DNA of 64,000 nt from Methylacidiphilales bacterium. Its GTDB lineage: Bacteria > Verrucomicrobiota > Verrucomicrobiia > Methylacidiphilales > UBA1321. The DNA is taken from assembly GCA_026225555.1 (NCBI GenBank), contig JAMFSY010000114.1, positions 110,451-174,450 on the forward strand. Direction: 5' to 3'. The translations under genes were made by a program, and so were the position numbers. Shown here in pieces: positions 1 through 9,943 of this stretch (position 1 is its first letter; every line of letters starts with the position of its first letter). The notes under the pieces are model-generated. The model ran no database searches, was not told the origin of the DNA, and saw nothing but the letters and a program-made list of their open reading frames with translations.

Positions 1-176
1 TCGAGCAAATAGATTCGGGCGCGACGCGTCATTATCAAGGCACCGGCCTGGGACTGGCTTTGACCCGAAAGATTGCGGAACTCGTCGGAGGTCACGTTGC
101 CGTCGAAAGCGATTTTGGGCGAGGCAGTACCTTCACAGTGACCCTGCCGTTGAACTTTCACCCGGAGGAAACATGA
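1..176 (+). CDS. Sensor histidine kinase, C-terminal fragment (cut by window edge)
   Basis: Only the last 57 codons are inside the window, reading from base 3 to a TGA at 174-176. They contain the ATP-lid/G2 box of a HATPase_c domain ([18 protein letters not shown]) and the usual ending [16 protein letters not shown], so the protein is a histidine kinase. Its stop overlaps the ATG of the next gene (ATGA at 173-176), which implies translational coupling with the double-receiver protein. The sensor and dimerisation domains lie outside the window, so the signal cannot be inferred. Confidence 0.85.
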   Translation, partial: EQIDSGATRHYQGTGLGLALTRKIAELVGGHVAVESDFGRGSTFTVTLPLNFHPEET

Positions 177-952
177 GCGCAGAACGCATTCTCGTGGTAG
201 ACGATAATCCCACCAATCTTAAGCTGATCTCCGATTTACTGGCCTTCGAGGGCTACGAGATCCTGCAAGCGATCGATGCCGAACAGGCACAGGAAATTGT
301 CCGGCAAACTCCCCCGATTCTGATCCTCATGGATATTGCCCTGCCGGGGATGGATGGGCTGGCCTTGACCCGTCTGCTGAAGGCCGATGAAAAGACCCGT
401 TCCATCATTATTATTGCGCTCACCGCCTTTGCGATGAAGGGGGATGACCAAAAGGCTTTCGATGCCGGCTGCGATGGATACATCACGAAGCCGATCGACA
501 CCCGCCAACTTCCCGGTCAGGTGGCTGCTTATCTGCCGGCCGCCGTGCCCGTGGAAACGAAATCCAGAATCAGAATTCTCATTATCGAAGATCACGCCCC
601 CCAGATGAAACTCGCCAGCCATATCCTGAGCAGCGATGGACATCAGGTTAGTTGCATCGGGGATGCCGAGCAGGCCTTCGCGGCAATCCGGAAGGAGAAG
701 CCCGAGGTCATTCTCCTGGATTTGGTCCTTCCTGCCATGGATGGCCTGACCCTGGCCCGGAGACTCAAGGCCAATCCGGAAACGAGGGACATTCCCATCG
801 TGGCTGTGACCGGTTTTCCGGAACGTTTTCCCAAGGCCGATGCGCTGGCCGCCGGATGCGATGCCTACTTTCTCAAGCCAATTAATACGCGCGAGTTGCC
901 GGTCCAACTGACCGATGCCGTTAAACGGGGTTCTCAAACACTTAGTTTATAA
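173..952 (+). CDS. Double receiver (REC-REC) response regulator without output domain
   Basis: A 259-residue protein made of two CheY-like receiver domains. REC1 (about 5-120) has the acidic pair D10/D11, phosphoacceptor D54 in [14 protein letters not shown]84 and K106. REC2 (about 133-250) has E139/D140, D183 in [11 protein letters not shown] and a lysine in FLKPI. No DNA-binding, enzymatic or Hpt segment follows. It therefore probably acts as a phosphate sink, a relay element or a protein-interaction regulator for the adjacent kinases. It starts inside the stop of the upstream kinase and ends 9 bp before the next kinase, so it belongs to one operon. Confidence 0.88.
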   Translation: MSAERILVVDDNPTNLKLISDLLAFEGYEILQAIDAEQAQEIVRQTPPILILMDIALPGMDGLALTRLLKADEKTRSIIIIALTAFAMKGDDQKAFDAGCDGYITKPIDTRQLPGQVAAYLPAAVPVETKSRIRILIIEDHAPQMKLASHILSSDGHQVSCIGDAEQAFAAIRKEKPEVILLDLVLPAMDGLTLARRLKANPETRDIPIVAVTGFPERFPKADALAAGCDAYFLKPINTRELPVQLTDAVKRGSQTLSL

Positions 953-961
953 GGAGCTCTT

Positions 962-2251
962 TTGCAAATTCTCATTGTCGACGATACGCCGACCAACCTG
1001 AAGTTGCTGCGGGTGACCCTTGAGTCCGAGGGTTACGAGACTCTATCCGCGCGGGATGGCCAGGAGGCTTTGGAGATTTTAGAGCGCGAATCCGTCGATA
1101 TCGTCATCTCCGATATCCTCATGCCCCGCATGGACGGTTATCGCCTGTGCTATGAGTTGCGGCGAAACGAGCGCCTGCATTGGATCCCGTTTATTTTCTA
1201 TACCGCAACTTATACGTCGCCCGCGGATGAAAAGGTCGCCCTGGATTTTGGTGCGGATAAATTCATCTGCAAGCCCGCTTCGATGCGCGTCGTGATGGAA
1301 ACCCTGCGGGAAGTAATGGCGGATGAAAAATATCGGCTGGCCCGGTTTTTCGAGCCGCCGCCAGCCCTGGAGGTGATGAAGGAATACAGCGAGCGCCTGG
1401 TGGCCAAGCTCGAGGAGAGAAATCTCGAACTGACCGCCCGCAATGAAAAATTACAGGAGAGCGAAGGGAAGTATCGCGGCCTGATGGAGCAGATGAGCAG
1501 GTTGAACGAGGAACTGGAACAGCGGGTCCTCAAGCGCACGGAGCAACTCACCGTGGCCAATCGGGAACTGGAGGCGTTCTCCTATTCCATCTCGCATGAT
1601 TTGCGCGGACCCCTGCGCCATATCCTGGGATATGCCAGCCTATTGCAGGAGAAGGCGTCTCTTTTATCGGACGAAGTCAGCCAGGGTTATCTCGGAAACA
1701 TTTCGCATTCCATCGCCCGAATGTCGGAATTAATCGATGATCTGCTCAACTTCTCCCGGATCGGGCGCGCCGGAATGCAGATGATCACCGTGGACTTGGA
1801 TCGAGTCATCGAGGATGCCCTGCAGGATTTGAACGATGAAACCAAGGGGCGCGATATTTCCTGGGAGATTGGGTCCCTGGGAGAGGTCCGAGGGGATCGC
1901 TCCATGTTGCGCCAGGTGCTGGTCAACCTGCTGGGCAATTCTCTCAAGTTCAGCCGGGGCTGTAAGAGGCCTGAAATCAAGGTTGGAGGCGCGCCGGGAA
2001 AGGCAGGTGAGAAAATTTTCTTCATCCGCGACAACGGCGTTGGATTTGACATGAGTCATGCGGACAAGCTTTTCGGCGTATTTCAGCGGCTCCATCCAAA
2101 GGAAGAATTTGAAGGAACGGGGATCGGCCTCGCCCACGCACAACGCATCGTCAACCGGCATGGGGGCCGGATCTGGGCAGAGGGAATTGTCGGCGGCGGA
2201 GCCACTTTTTATTTTTCACTGCCTCTGTCCGTTTCCGGTATGACGTCATGA
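962..2251 (+). CDS. Hybrid histidine kinase REC-HisKA-HATPase
   Basis: This 429-residue protein starts at TTG 962, preceded by AAGGAG; no better start precedes the receiver core. REC (1-120) has D7/D8, D51 in [11 protein letters not shown] and a lysine in FICKPAS. A coiled coil (about 140-200) leads to HisKA with H212 in SYSISHDLRGPLRH, the style of phytochrome-like kinases. The HATPase has an N box (VNLLGNSLKFS), G1 (DNGVGFDM) and G2 (GTGIGLA). There is no membrane segment, so the kinase is cytoplasmic and its activity is probably set by phosphorylation of its own N-terminal receiver. It overlaps the next kinase by ATGA. Confidence 0.88.
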   Translation: MQILIVDDTPTNLKLLRVTLESEGYETLSARDGQEALEILERESVDIVISDILMPRMDGYRLCYELRRNERLHWIPFIFYTATYTSPADEKVALDFGADKFICKPASMRVVMETLREVMADEKYRLARFFEPPPALEVMKEYSERLVAKLEERNLELTARNEKLQESEGKYRGLMEQMSRLNEELEQRVLKRTEQLTVANRELEAFSYSISHDLRGPLRHILGYASLLQEKASLLSDEVSQGYLGNISHSIARMSELIDDLLNFSRIGRAGMQMITVDLDRVIEDALQDLNDETKGRDISWEIGSLGEVRGDRSMLRQVLVNLLGNSLKFSRGCKRPEIKVGGAPGKAGEKIFFIRDNGVGFDMSHADKLFGVFQRLHPKEEFEGTGIGLAHAQRIVNRHGGRIWAEGIVGGGATFYFSLPLSVSGMTS

Positions 2252-4629
2252 CCATTCTTATCGTCGATGATATTCCCATCAATCTCAGATTGCTGCGGGC
2301 GATGTTGGAAGCCGAAGATCACACAATAGTCGAGGCCGCTGACGGTATTGAGGCGCTGGCGGTTTTGGAGCGAGAAAACGTGGATGTCATCATCTCGGAT
2401 ATTCTTATGCCGCGGATGGACGGCTATCGTTTTTGCTATGAGGTGCGGGCGAGCAAACGCTTTGGCCACCTCCCGATTATTATCTATACTTCCAGCTATA
2501 TCTCAGATGGAGACGAGAGGCTTGCGCTGGAAGTCGGGGCGGACAAATTCATCCGCAAGCCCGCGCCGCTCAAGACGATTGTCGATGCCCTGGCCGAGGT
2601 GAAAGCTGGCAAGAGGCGCCCCCTGAGCCAGGCGAAGGAAGTGGGCGTGATGAAGGAATACAGCGAAAGGCTGGTGGCCAAGCTGGAGGAAAAAAATACG
2701 GAACTCACCGTCCGTAATCGCGAATTACAAGCGAGCGAGGAGCAATTGCGCTGGAGAACGGCTCTCTTTGAGGCCCAGATGAACTGTGCCCTGGATGGGA
2801 TTTTGATCGTCGATAACGAGGGAAAGAAAGTGCTCCAGAATCAGCGGATGAGGGACATGTGGAAGATCCCCCAGGAGTTCTCGGACGAAAGTGATGATTC
2901 CAGGCAACTCCAGTTCATTACCGGACGGACCTGCAATCCGGCGGAATTCGCCAGGCGGGTCTCCTATCTCTATGCCCATCCGAATGAAATCAGCCGCGAT
3001 GAAATCGAGCTGCTTGATGGGAGGACCTTCGATCGTTACTCGGCCCCGGTTCGCGATACGCAGGGAGGCTATTACGGCAGGATCTGGATGTTTCGCGATG
3101 TGACCGAGGGCAAAAAGGCGATGGAGCAAATCGCCGAACATGCCGAGCTTTTGGATAAAACCCAGGAAGCCATTACGGTCTGCGATCTGGAGGGACGGAT
3201 CCTTTTCTGGAACAAAGGAGCGGAGAGGATGTATGGCTGGACCCGCCAGGATGCCACGGGGCGAATGGGCGACGAACTGATCCATAACGGCGATCCGCGG
3301 CATGAAGAGGGCTACCGCGCGGCCCTGACACAAAACGAATGGACCGGCGAAGTTCAATACAAGACCAAGGGCGGCCAGCAGTTGACCATCGAAGCGCGAC
3401 TGACCCTGGTGAGAGACCGGGAGGGGCGCCCCAAATCGGTGCTCGCGATCAATACGGACATCACCGAGAAGAAAAAGATCGAGGCCCAGTTCATGCGCGC
3501 GCAGCGGATGGAGAGCATCGGTACTCTGGCCGGCGGCATCGCTCACGATCTGAACAACATTCTTGCCCCAATCATGATGGCCATTGATTTACTCAAGGAC
3601 ATGACCGACCGCGCGGACGCAAAAAGCATGCTGGAAGATATTGAAATCAGCGCCCGGCGAGGGGCGGATATCGTCCAGCAGGTCTTGTCCTTCGCCCGAG
3701 GTATGGATGGTCAGCGAATCGAGATTCAGCCGCAGCATCTGCTCAAGGACATCAATCACATTGTCAAAAATACCTTCCCGAAAGACATTCATCTCGAGCT
3801 CTCCATTCCCTCGTACACCTGGACGATTCTCGGCGATCCCACCCAGGTCCATCAGTTGGTCTTGAATCTCTGCGTCAATGCCAGGGATGCGATGCCGAAT
3901 GGAGGCAATCTGACCATCAAGGCCGAAAACTTTCTCTTCGACGAACAATATGCGGCGATGAACCTGCAAGCGAAGGCCGGGCCCTACGTGATCATCTCCG
4001 TGACTGATTCCGGAACCGGAATTTCCCAGGATGTCATCGACAAGATCTTCGAGCCCTTTTTCACAACCAAAGAGGTGGGCAAAGGAACCGGTCTCGGTCT
4101 TTCAACCGCCATCGCCATTGTCAAAAGTCATCACGGATTTATCGACGTTTACAGCGAACCAGGTACGGGAACGACCTTCAAGGTTTGCCTTCCCGCTCAA
4201 CGAACGACGGCCGAATATTGCGAAGGGCCCGCTGAACCGGTGATCCTTCCCCGTGGCGATGGCGAGATGGTTCTGGTGGTTGACGATGAGCCGACCATTC
4301 TCACTGTTACCGGCCAGACGCTTCGCGCATTCGGCTATCGGGTCCTGACGGCGAGCAACGGGGCCGAAGCGGTTGCGGTTTACGCCCAACATCGCAACGA
4401 GATCGATGTCGTTCTTACGGATATGGCCATGCCGATCATGGACGGCCCCGCCACCATTCACGCTCTGCTCAATATCAATCCCTTAATCCGGATCATCGCG
4501 GCCAGCGGCCTCAATACCAATGCCAGCGTGGCCAAGGCCGCCGGCGCGGGGGTCGAACATTTTCTTCCGAAGCCCTACACCTCTGGAACTTTGCTGAAGG
4601 CGCTCCAGCTCATTCTGAATAAAGCTTAG
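2248..4629 (+). CDS. Hybrid histidine kinase REC-PAS-PAS-HisKA-HATPase-REC
   Basis: A 793-residue soluble hybrid kinase. The N-terminal REC (D51 in [11 protein letters not shown]) closely resembles that of the preceding kinase, as does the [14 protein letters not shown] linker, so the two share a duplicated module. Two PAS domains follow (about 165-290 and 295-410; [11 protein letters not shown] in the second). HisKA carries H433 ([13 protein letters not shown]), and the HATPase has NARDAMP and GKGTGLGLS motifs. The C-terminal REC has its phosphoacceptor near residue 725 ([12 protein letters not shown]) and a KPY lysine. It is the last gene of the plus-strand signalling operon and converges on the MCP gene 40 bp away. 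No Hpt protein is nearby. Confidence 0.88.
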   Translation: MTILIVDDIPINLRLLRAMLEAEDHTIVEAADGIEALAVLERENVDVIISDILMPRMDGYRFCYEVRASKRFGHLPIIIYTSSYISDGDERLALEVGADKFIRKPAPLKTIVDALAEVKAGKRRPLSQAKEVGVMKEYSERLVAKLEEKNTELTVRNRELQASEEQLRWRTALFEAQMNCALDGILIVDNEGKKVLQNQRMRDMWKIPQEFSDESDDSRQLQFITGRTCNPAEFARRVSYLYAHPNEISRDEIELLDGRTFDRYSAPVRDTQGGYYGRIWMFRDVTEGKKAMEQIAEHAELLDKTQEAITVCDLEGRILFWNKGAERMYGWTRQDATGRMGDELIHNGDPRHEEGYRAALTQNEWTGEVQYKTKGGQQLTIEARLTLVRDREGRPKSVLAINTDITEKKKIEAQFMRAQRMESIGTLAGGIAHDLNNILAPIMMAIDLLKDMTDRADAKSMLEDIEISARRGADIVQQVLSFARGMDGQRIEIQPQHLLKDINHIVKNTFPKDIHLELSIPSYTWTILGDPTQVHQLVLNLCVNARDAMPNGGNLTIKAENFLFDEQYAAMNLQAKAGPYVIISVTDSGTGISQDVIDKIFEPFFTTKEVGKGTGLGLSTAIAIVKSHHGFIDVYSEPGTGTTFKVCLPAQRTTAEYCEGPAEPVILPRGDGEMVLVVDDEPTILTVTGQTLRAFGYRVLTASNGAEAVAVYAQHRNEIDVVLTDMAMPIMDGPATIHALLNINPLIRIIAASGLNTNASVAKAAGAGVEHFLPKPYTSGTLLKALQLILNKA

Positions 4630-4669
4630 GCGTACCCGTTCTTGGGGTTCCGGGAAGCGAGGCCTCCCT

Positions 4670-6217
4670 TCAAAAGAGTTGTTCCATGGCCGGATCTGAG
4701 ACTTGGCGAGGGAGCCGATTACGCGGTGAAATGGTGACCGGATAATCTTCCCGATTGATGGAAGATGGCTGGCTCTTCTGCATGATCAAAGGAGGTGATT
4801 TGAGGGCGCCGATCAGGGCGGCTTTAGCATAGTGATTACTTCCCATCATCAGGGCGAGCTGGCTTACGGCCGAGACAAGTTCCTCATTCTCGCGTTGAAT
4901 CTTGCCGGCCTCCTCGGCTTGTTCGCCGGACTTTGTGCTATGAGAATTCGTGAGATAGGCAATCTCCTTGAGCGCCTCATCCACCGACTTGATGCCTTCG
5001 CTTTGCTTGCAGCCCGTCTTGTTCAGATGGAGGATAAGACCATCCACCTCGCGAAATCCTGTGAGGATTTGGGTGAGATCGGATTGGAGCGCGCCGGAAG
5101 TTTGAATCATGGCCTCCAGATTGCTCATGACCTTGGTGTTGATTTGGACGCCGTCGTCGCTGCGTGTGATCGCGGTCTCGATCAGGGTGCTGGTCTCATT
5201 GGCCGCATCGGCGGAACGCTTGGCCAGATTGCGGACTTCATCAGCCACCACCGCGAAGCCCAGGCCCGCCTCGCCCGCCCGGGCTGCTTCGACGGCGGCA
5301 TTCAAGGCGAGGATATTGGTTTGGAAAGCGATTTCATCGATGGTCTTGATGATCTTGGAAATCGCATTGCTGGATTGTTTGATTCCATCCATCGAGCGGG
5401 TCATTTCCTGTCCGGAAATTTTGACCACGTCCAAAATAGTCGTCAGTTTTTTCATCCCGTTTTCGCAGGTCTCCGCGGTCTTTCGGGAGACCATGATTTG
5501 CTCGCGAGCCTGATCGATGCAGACGGAGGAATCTTTGACCAATCCGGAAATCTCCCCCATGGAAGCACAGGTCTTCTGAACTGAGGTGGCCTGCTTCGAG
5601 GCGTCGTGAGCCAGGGTTTCGGCGCTATAAATCAGCGAGCGAGAAGTTCCGCTGAGGCGATTGACGGTCTCGTCCAGACGATAAAGTGCCAGGTTGCCGC
5701 CAATCATGTAGTTGTAAAAGGCCCGCGCAATCATACAGGATGGAATGCTGGAAAGGACGACAAAGACGGCATGTTCCACCACAATCCAGATCGAAGCCTG
5801 GTAATTGAAAACACTCGACGGCAAGAGAAGAAAGAAAGCCAGATGATGAAGCGCGATGACCACCGCCGCCACGATGATGACCCGTGAATCGGCGAACACG
5901 GCCAAAAATGAGATCGAGGCGAAAATGTAGAAATGCATTTCGATCTGTCCCTTGCCCAAATGAATGAGCAGCGCGCCAAGACACTGGCTGGTGATACCGA
6001 TGGAAAGCGCGCCGAGGAGACTCCCAGGCGCGCAAAAGTAGAGCAACGTGGGGCCGGCCAGGATGGCGGACCCGATCCAAAAGGCTTGAAAGTAGCTCGT
6101 GTCAAACAGCCACGCGACACCCATCAGCACGGGAATATGTGCCCAAAAGGCAATGAGAAAGATGCGGGTCATTCTCGAGAAATGTTTTTCTATTTCTAGT
6201 TTAATGCGGTCGTTCAT
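4670..6217 (-). CDS. Methyl-accepting chemotaxis protein with multi-pass membrane sensor
   Basis: A 515-residue chemoreceptor. The N-terminal 175 residues hold about six hydrophobic helices instead of a periplasmic loop, with histidines near membrane borders ([15 protein letters not shown]). The cytoplasmic part has the invariant hairpin tip ([20 protein letters not shown] at about 290) and the following [17 protein letters not shown]. No HAMP domain is evident between membrane and signalling regions. The C-terminus lacks the NWETF-type CheR/CheB tether. It is the last gene of the minus-strand signalling chain, 41 bp after the thioredoxin-like gene. A CCGAT core upstream (6231-6238) has no convincing -35, so it is probably transcribed from further up. 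Confidence 0.88.
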   Translation of the reverse strand: MNDRIKLEIEKHFSRMTRIFLIAFWAHIPVLMGVAWLFDTSYFQAFWIGSAILAGPTLLYFCAPGSLLGALSIGITSQCLGALLIHLGKGQIEMHFYIFASISFLAVFADSRVIIVAAVVIALHHLAFFLLLPSSVFNYQASIWIVVEHAVFVVLSSIPSCMIARAFYNYMIGGNLALYRLDETVNRLSGTSRSLIYSAETLAHDASKQATSVQKTCASMGEISGLVKDSSVCIDQAREQIMVSRKTAETCENGMKKLTTILDVVKISGQEMTRSMDGIKQSSNAISKIIKTIDEIAFQTNILALNAAVEAARAGEAGLGFAVVADEVRNLAKRSADAANETSTLIETAITRSDDGVQINTKVMSNLEAMIQTSGALQSDLTQILTGFREVDGLILHLNKTGCKQSEGIKSVDEALKEIAYLTNSHSTKSGEQAEEAGKIQRENEELVSAVSQLALMMGSNHYAKAALIGALKSPPLIMQKSQPSSINREDYPVTISPRNRLPRQVSDPAMEQLF

Positions 6218-6258
6218 GGAGTTTGTCTTTCGATCGGGATGTTTTATTTAAGTGACCC

Positions 6259-6843
6259 CTATTTCAATCCAAGGGGGTCCATCTGATGTCTTAGTTTTTG
6301 GGTGATAAAGCATCCAAAAGCGGCCAGCGGTTTGGGAGATTGTCCGTTTTCCAGGGATGTCAGCATGACCAGGTCCTGAAAGGGCTCGCGTGGAGAATGG
6401 ATCGGGCGTCCCAGATAGCCGCCGCTATAGACTAATTTTTCATGGGAATCATAGATCAGCAGCCAAGGAGCTCCACCCGGACCGAACTTCGCTTCGGCAT
6501 CGGACTCACTCAGGGATGTGACCTTCCATCCGGCCTGTTCCAGTTGAGCCGAGAGGGCGGGGTTATTTCCGATAATGATGACCTGCTCCCGGGCGGAAAG
6601 GGACGGATGGCGATTCTCCAGATAGACCGCCAAGTTGGCCGAGCAGGGGCAATCCGCCGCCAGAAGATGGACGACACTCCATTGATTTTCGGCGATCCCT
6701 GCAGGAGCTTTAAAGTTTCGATATCCCGGCAAGGGGGAGGCATGAATAAAAGAGAGGTAGCAGATCAATCCAGCGGCAAGAAATGCCCAACAGACAAAGA
6801 TGCCCAGTTGGATCAGGTAGCAATAAAGTTGGGTGTTTTTCAT
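6259..6843 (-). CDS. Membrane-anchored thioredoxin-fold protein with CPCS motif (RedB-like)
   Basis: A 194-residue protein with one N-terminal membrane segment (about 10-32), then a domain with the motif ADCPCSANLA near residue 65. The pattern DCPCS, a following E.VIIIGNNP strand and a GGAPWLLI (cis-proline-like) segment fits a thioredoxin-fold, RedB-like extracytoplasmic protein. Redox activity is inferred from the CxC pair only. It lies between a hybrid kinase and an MCP gene, and a sigma-28-like element precedes it at 6885-6911. How it relates to motility is unknown. Confidence 0.55.
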   Translation of the reverse strand: MKNTQLYCYLIQLGIFVCWAFLAAGLICYLSFIHASPLPGYRNFKAPAGIAENQWSVVHLLAADCPCSANLAVYLENRHPSLSAREQVIIIGNNPALSAQLEQAGWKVTSLSESDAEAKFGPGGAPWLLIYDSHEKLVYSGGYLGRPIHSPREPFQDLVMLTSLENGQSPKPLAAFGCFITQKLRHQMDPLGLK

Positions 6844-6884
6844 TTCGGGGAGCGCCGAGTTTTTCCACTTCTCGGATTACTCTC

Positions 6885-6911
6885 ATATCGGAATGAGGAG
6901 CTGGAATCTTA
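6885..6911 (-). promoter_or_regulatory. Putative sigma-28 (FliA) promoter
   Basis: On the minus strand the sequence reads TAAG (6911-6908), 15 nt, TCCGATAT (6892-6885), matching the sigma-28 layout TAAA-N15-GCCGATAA. The predicted start near 6878 leaves a leader of about 34 nt to the ATG at 6843. It would drive the thioredoxin-like gene and the following MCP gene. Confidence 0.5.
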
Positions 6912-6943
6912 AGGCGGCTCGCCCAACTAAAAATTGGAGGCGC

Positions 6944-9928
6944 CTAGCTGCCGTCGATGACTTCCCGCACCTTGTTCGCCATGGCGGATGGTGTGAACGG
7001 CTTTTGAAGAAGGACGATTCCTGCGTTGAGAACGCCATGATGAACGATGGCGTTTTCGGTGAAAGCCGAAGTGAACAAGATCTTCACATCGGGATGAGAG
7101 ATACGAATACGATCCGAAAGTTCCTTGCCATCAACTTGGGGCATGATGACGTCGGTGAAGAGAAGATCGATGTTTTTATTCCCAGGTTCCCCGGACAGGG
7201 CAAGTGCCTGGGCACCATCCGCTGCGGCCAGGATCCGATAACCCAGCCGGCTGAGAAACGTGGAAGCCATTTCCAGCAAGGCGGGGTCGTCCTCAACGAG
7301 GAGGATGGTCTCGGTGCCTCGCGGAATATGGGCCGGGGTGCGTGCAGGAAGAGGAATGAAATCTTTTTTCAAGGCCTGCGGGAGGTAAACCTTGAAGGTT
7401 GAGCCGCGGCCCGGCTCACTGTAGACGCTGATATGGCCGCCGCTTTGCTTGACGATGCCGTAGCAAGTAGCCAGGCCCAGACCAGTCCCCTGGCCGACGC
7501 CCTTGGTGGAGAAGAAGGGCTCAAAAGCATGGGACTTTACTTCCTCGCTCATACCTTCGCCCATATCGCTGATGGCCAGCATGACGTAGGCGCCCGGTTT
7601 CATCTCTGGATAGCGGCCGACTTTCTCGTTATCGAAAATGACGTTGGAAGTTTCCAGGGTCAGCTTGCCGCCTCGGGGCATGGCGTCACGGGCGTTGAGG
7701 GCGAGATTGATGATGACCTGCTCGATCTGCCCGGGATCGGCATTTACGTTCTGGAGGTCGGCGGCGGGAACGATGCGGATATCGATGTTCGTTCCCACGA
7801 GATGCCGCAGAACATGCTCCAGATGAAACAGGAGGCTGTTTAGACTCAGAAAATCAGGCTGCAAAATCTGCTTGCGGCCATAAGCAAGCAATTGGCGGGT
7901 GAGGACGGCCGCACGGTCTGCCGCCAGACGAATCTCATTGGCGTTGACCGAGAGGGGGTGATCCGAGGGAAGATCGCCGAGGAGCAATTCGCTCTGCCCG
8001 ATGATCGCCGTCATGATGCTGTTGAATTCATGGGCGATGCCGCCGGCAAGCTTGCCCACAGTTTCCATTTTCTGGGCCTGGATCAACTGGACTTCGAGCT
8101 GCTTGCGCTCGGTGATATCGGTGAAGATAACGACGACGCCCGCGAGATTCCCTGCCTCATCGCGCACCGGCGTGCTGGTATATTCGACGGGAAAGCTGGT
8201 GCCGTCCTTGCGCCAGAAAATCTCATTCGTGACGCGGCGGATAAGTCCGTCTTTCAGCGTCAAATGGATTGGGCATTCCGTCACTGGGTAGGTAGATCCG
8301 TCGGCGTGAGTGTGATGTATCAGCACGTGTGCTGATTTGCCGATCAGCTCGGAGTTTTCGTACCCAAGTATTTTGGACGCGGCGGGATTCTCGAATTTAA
8401 TCAGCCCATCCGCCCCCACCCACTGGACGCCTTCTCCGACCGAATCCAGAACTAGCCGATGCTCGGTACGCAATCGCTCCAGCCGCTCCTCGGCCAATTT
8501 TCGCTCGGTGACGTCGCGTCCCACACAATAGAGAAACTCCTCGCCCGGCACGGTGACGGAATTGATCTGGATCCATTTATAGGAAAGATCCTTGCAGCGA
8601 ATGCGCCATTCGACGCCGGAAAGTTTTCTCTCCGTCACGACGCGTTTCAGGAAATCGACCGCCGTCGCGAGATCATCCGGATGGGCAAGATTCGGAAAGG
8701 GCTTCGTCAACAATTCGTGCTTGGAATATCCGAGAATCCGCTCGAAGGCCGGGTTGATCTGACGCAAATAACCATTGAGGTTGACGCTAAAAATCATGTC
8801 GGGAGAAAGGGCGAACATCCGGTCGAGTTGCTCCGTCGCCCGCTTGCGGTCAGTGACATCGACCATGCAGCCGACGAGCCGGGAGTGACTGCCATTAGCG
8901 TCGGGGAATAGGGCTCCCTGGGAGTAAAACCAGCGATAACCGCCATCCTGATGGCGAAGGCGAAACTCGGCGCGGTAGTTGGGCACCGGCTGCGCCACAT
9001 AGGCGCGAAAATTGGCCATGAATGAATCGCGATCTTCCGGGTGAAGGCGAGTTTCCCATTCAAAGCTTTCGTCGGAAGGATCATTGTCCCGATAACCGAG
9101 GAGTTGTTTCCATTCCGGCGATAAATAACCCCGATTGGTTTTGATGTTCCACTCCCAGGCCCCAATGGAAGCCGCTTGGGCGGCCAACTGTAGCCGCTGT
9201 CTGCTCTCCACTAATTCCTGTTCTACCAGCCCGCGTTCGACGATTTCGTTTTCCAGTCGATAATTATCTTCTTTGAGTTTGCGTCCAACTTTGATGGCGA
9301 CCCACCCGGTGCGGATGGCAATGAGAATGGCGATTCCAATGAACAAATTACTCGCGGTCCGAGCGCTGGAAATGAGATGAGAAGTCGCAGCGGAAACTTC
9401 ACCGGCCTCCGTCTCGGACTTGTCGATCAGGAGCTCCAGGGCCTGTCGATAGGCGTCGTGCGCCGGATCCTGTTTGGTGCTGATCAATTGGTCGGCTTCC
9501 TTATCGCGATTAACCTCGGCGAGGACCTGTACTTCTTCGGTAAGTTGCCGATAGGTCTGTCTCTTTTGCAGGACTGTTTCGTAGAGGCGACTCTCCTCAT
9601 CGCTCGCGAGATACTTCCGATAACCGGCAATTTCCTGCGTGATCCTTTCATCGATCCGCGAGATTGTTTGCCTGACCGGCTGAATCTCACCGGGATCGGT
9701 GGCATTCACCTCTCGAAAAATCTCGGTCTGCATCATCTCGGCGTCCTGGGCAATGTCGTCGGCCAACGCCAATTTAGTCAAGGCGCGGGATTGCTGGACC
9801 TGGTTACTGCGTTCAATCGCCCGCAAGCTGAGAAAAAGAAAAGCGCCAATGGCGAGAAGCGCGGCGCAGAGCGTCCCGAAAGTGAACGAGACCTGTCCAA
9901 GCGTCGGGATGTGTTTAAATTTGGGCAT
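6944..9928 (-). CDS. Membrane hybrid histidine kinase, four-helix sensor-PAS x3-HisKA-HATPase-REC
   Basis: A 994-residue protein. A membrane helix (about 12-34), an all-helical periplasmic segment of about 155 residues like a four-helix-bundle sensor, and a second membrane helix (about 192-212) are followed by three PAS domains (about 248-370, 373-490, 496-620), the first with the WEW and WF motifs of PAS_3 folds. HisKA has its histidine near 633 (GGIAHEFNSIMT). The HATPase has NARDAMP and GQGTGLGLA. The C-terminal REC has its phosphoacceptor near 925 (LFTDVIMPQVDG) and a KPF lysine. It starts 15 bp after the preceding kinase gene. The many PAS domains suggest several cytoplasmic inputs besides the periplasmic one. 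Confidence 0.88.
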   Translation of the reverse strand: MPKFKHIPTLGQVSFTFGTLCAALLAIGAFLFLSLRAIERSNQVQQSRALTKLALADDIAQDAEMMQTEIFREVNATDPGEIQPVRQTISRIDERITQEIAGYRKYLASDEESRLYETVLQKRQTYRQLTEEVQVLAEVNRDKEADQLISTKQDPAHDAYRQALELLIDKSETEAGEVSAATSHLISSARTASNLFIGIAILIAIRTGWVAIKVGRKLKEDNYRLENEIVERGLVEQELVESRQRLQLAAQAASIGAWEWNIKTNRGYLSPEWKQLLGYRDNDPSDESFEWETRLHPEDRDSFMANFRAYVAQPVPNYRAEFRLRHQDGGYRWFYSQGALFPDANGSHSRLVGCMVDVTDRKRATEQLDRMFALSPDMIFSVNLNGYLRQINPAFERILGYSKHELLTKPFPNLAHPDDLATAVDFLKRVVTERKLSGVEWRIRCKDLSYKWIQINSVTVPGEEFLYCVGRDVTERKLAEERLERLRTEHRLVLDSVGEGVQWVGADGLIKFENPAASKILGYENSELIGKSAHVLIHHTHADGSTYPVTECPIHLTLKDGLIRRVTNEIFWRKDGTSFPVEYTSTPVRDEAGNLAGVVVIFTDITERKQLEVQLIQAQKMETVGKLAGGIAHEFNSIMTAIIGQSELLLGDLPSDHPLSVNANEIRLAADRAAVLTRQLLAYGRKQILQPDFLSLNSLLFHLEHVLRHLVGTNIDIRIVPAADLQNVNADPGQIEQVIINLALNARDAMPRGGKLTLETSNVIFDNEKVGRYPEMKPGAYVMLAISDMGEGMSEEVKSHAFEPFFSTKGVGQGTGLGLATCYGIVKQSGGHISVYSEPGRGSTFKVYLPQALKKDFIPLPARTPAHIPRGTETILLVEDDPALLEMASTFLSRLGYRILAAADGAQALALSGEPGNKNIDLLFTDVIMPQVDGKELSDRIRISHPDVKILFTSAFTENAIVHHGVLNAGIVLLQKPFTPSAMANKVREVIDGS

Positions 9929-9943
9929 GCCTGAAGCGCCGGT

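Noticed and set aside
6231-6238. CCCGATCG before the MCP at 6217
   Set aside because: Core CCGAT only; spacing to any TAAA-like box is wrong.
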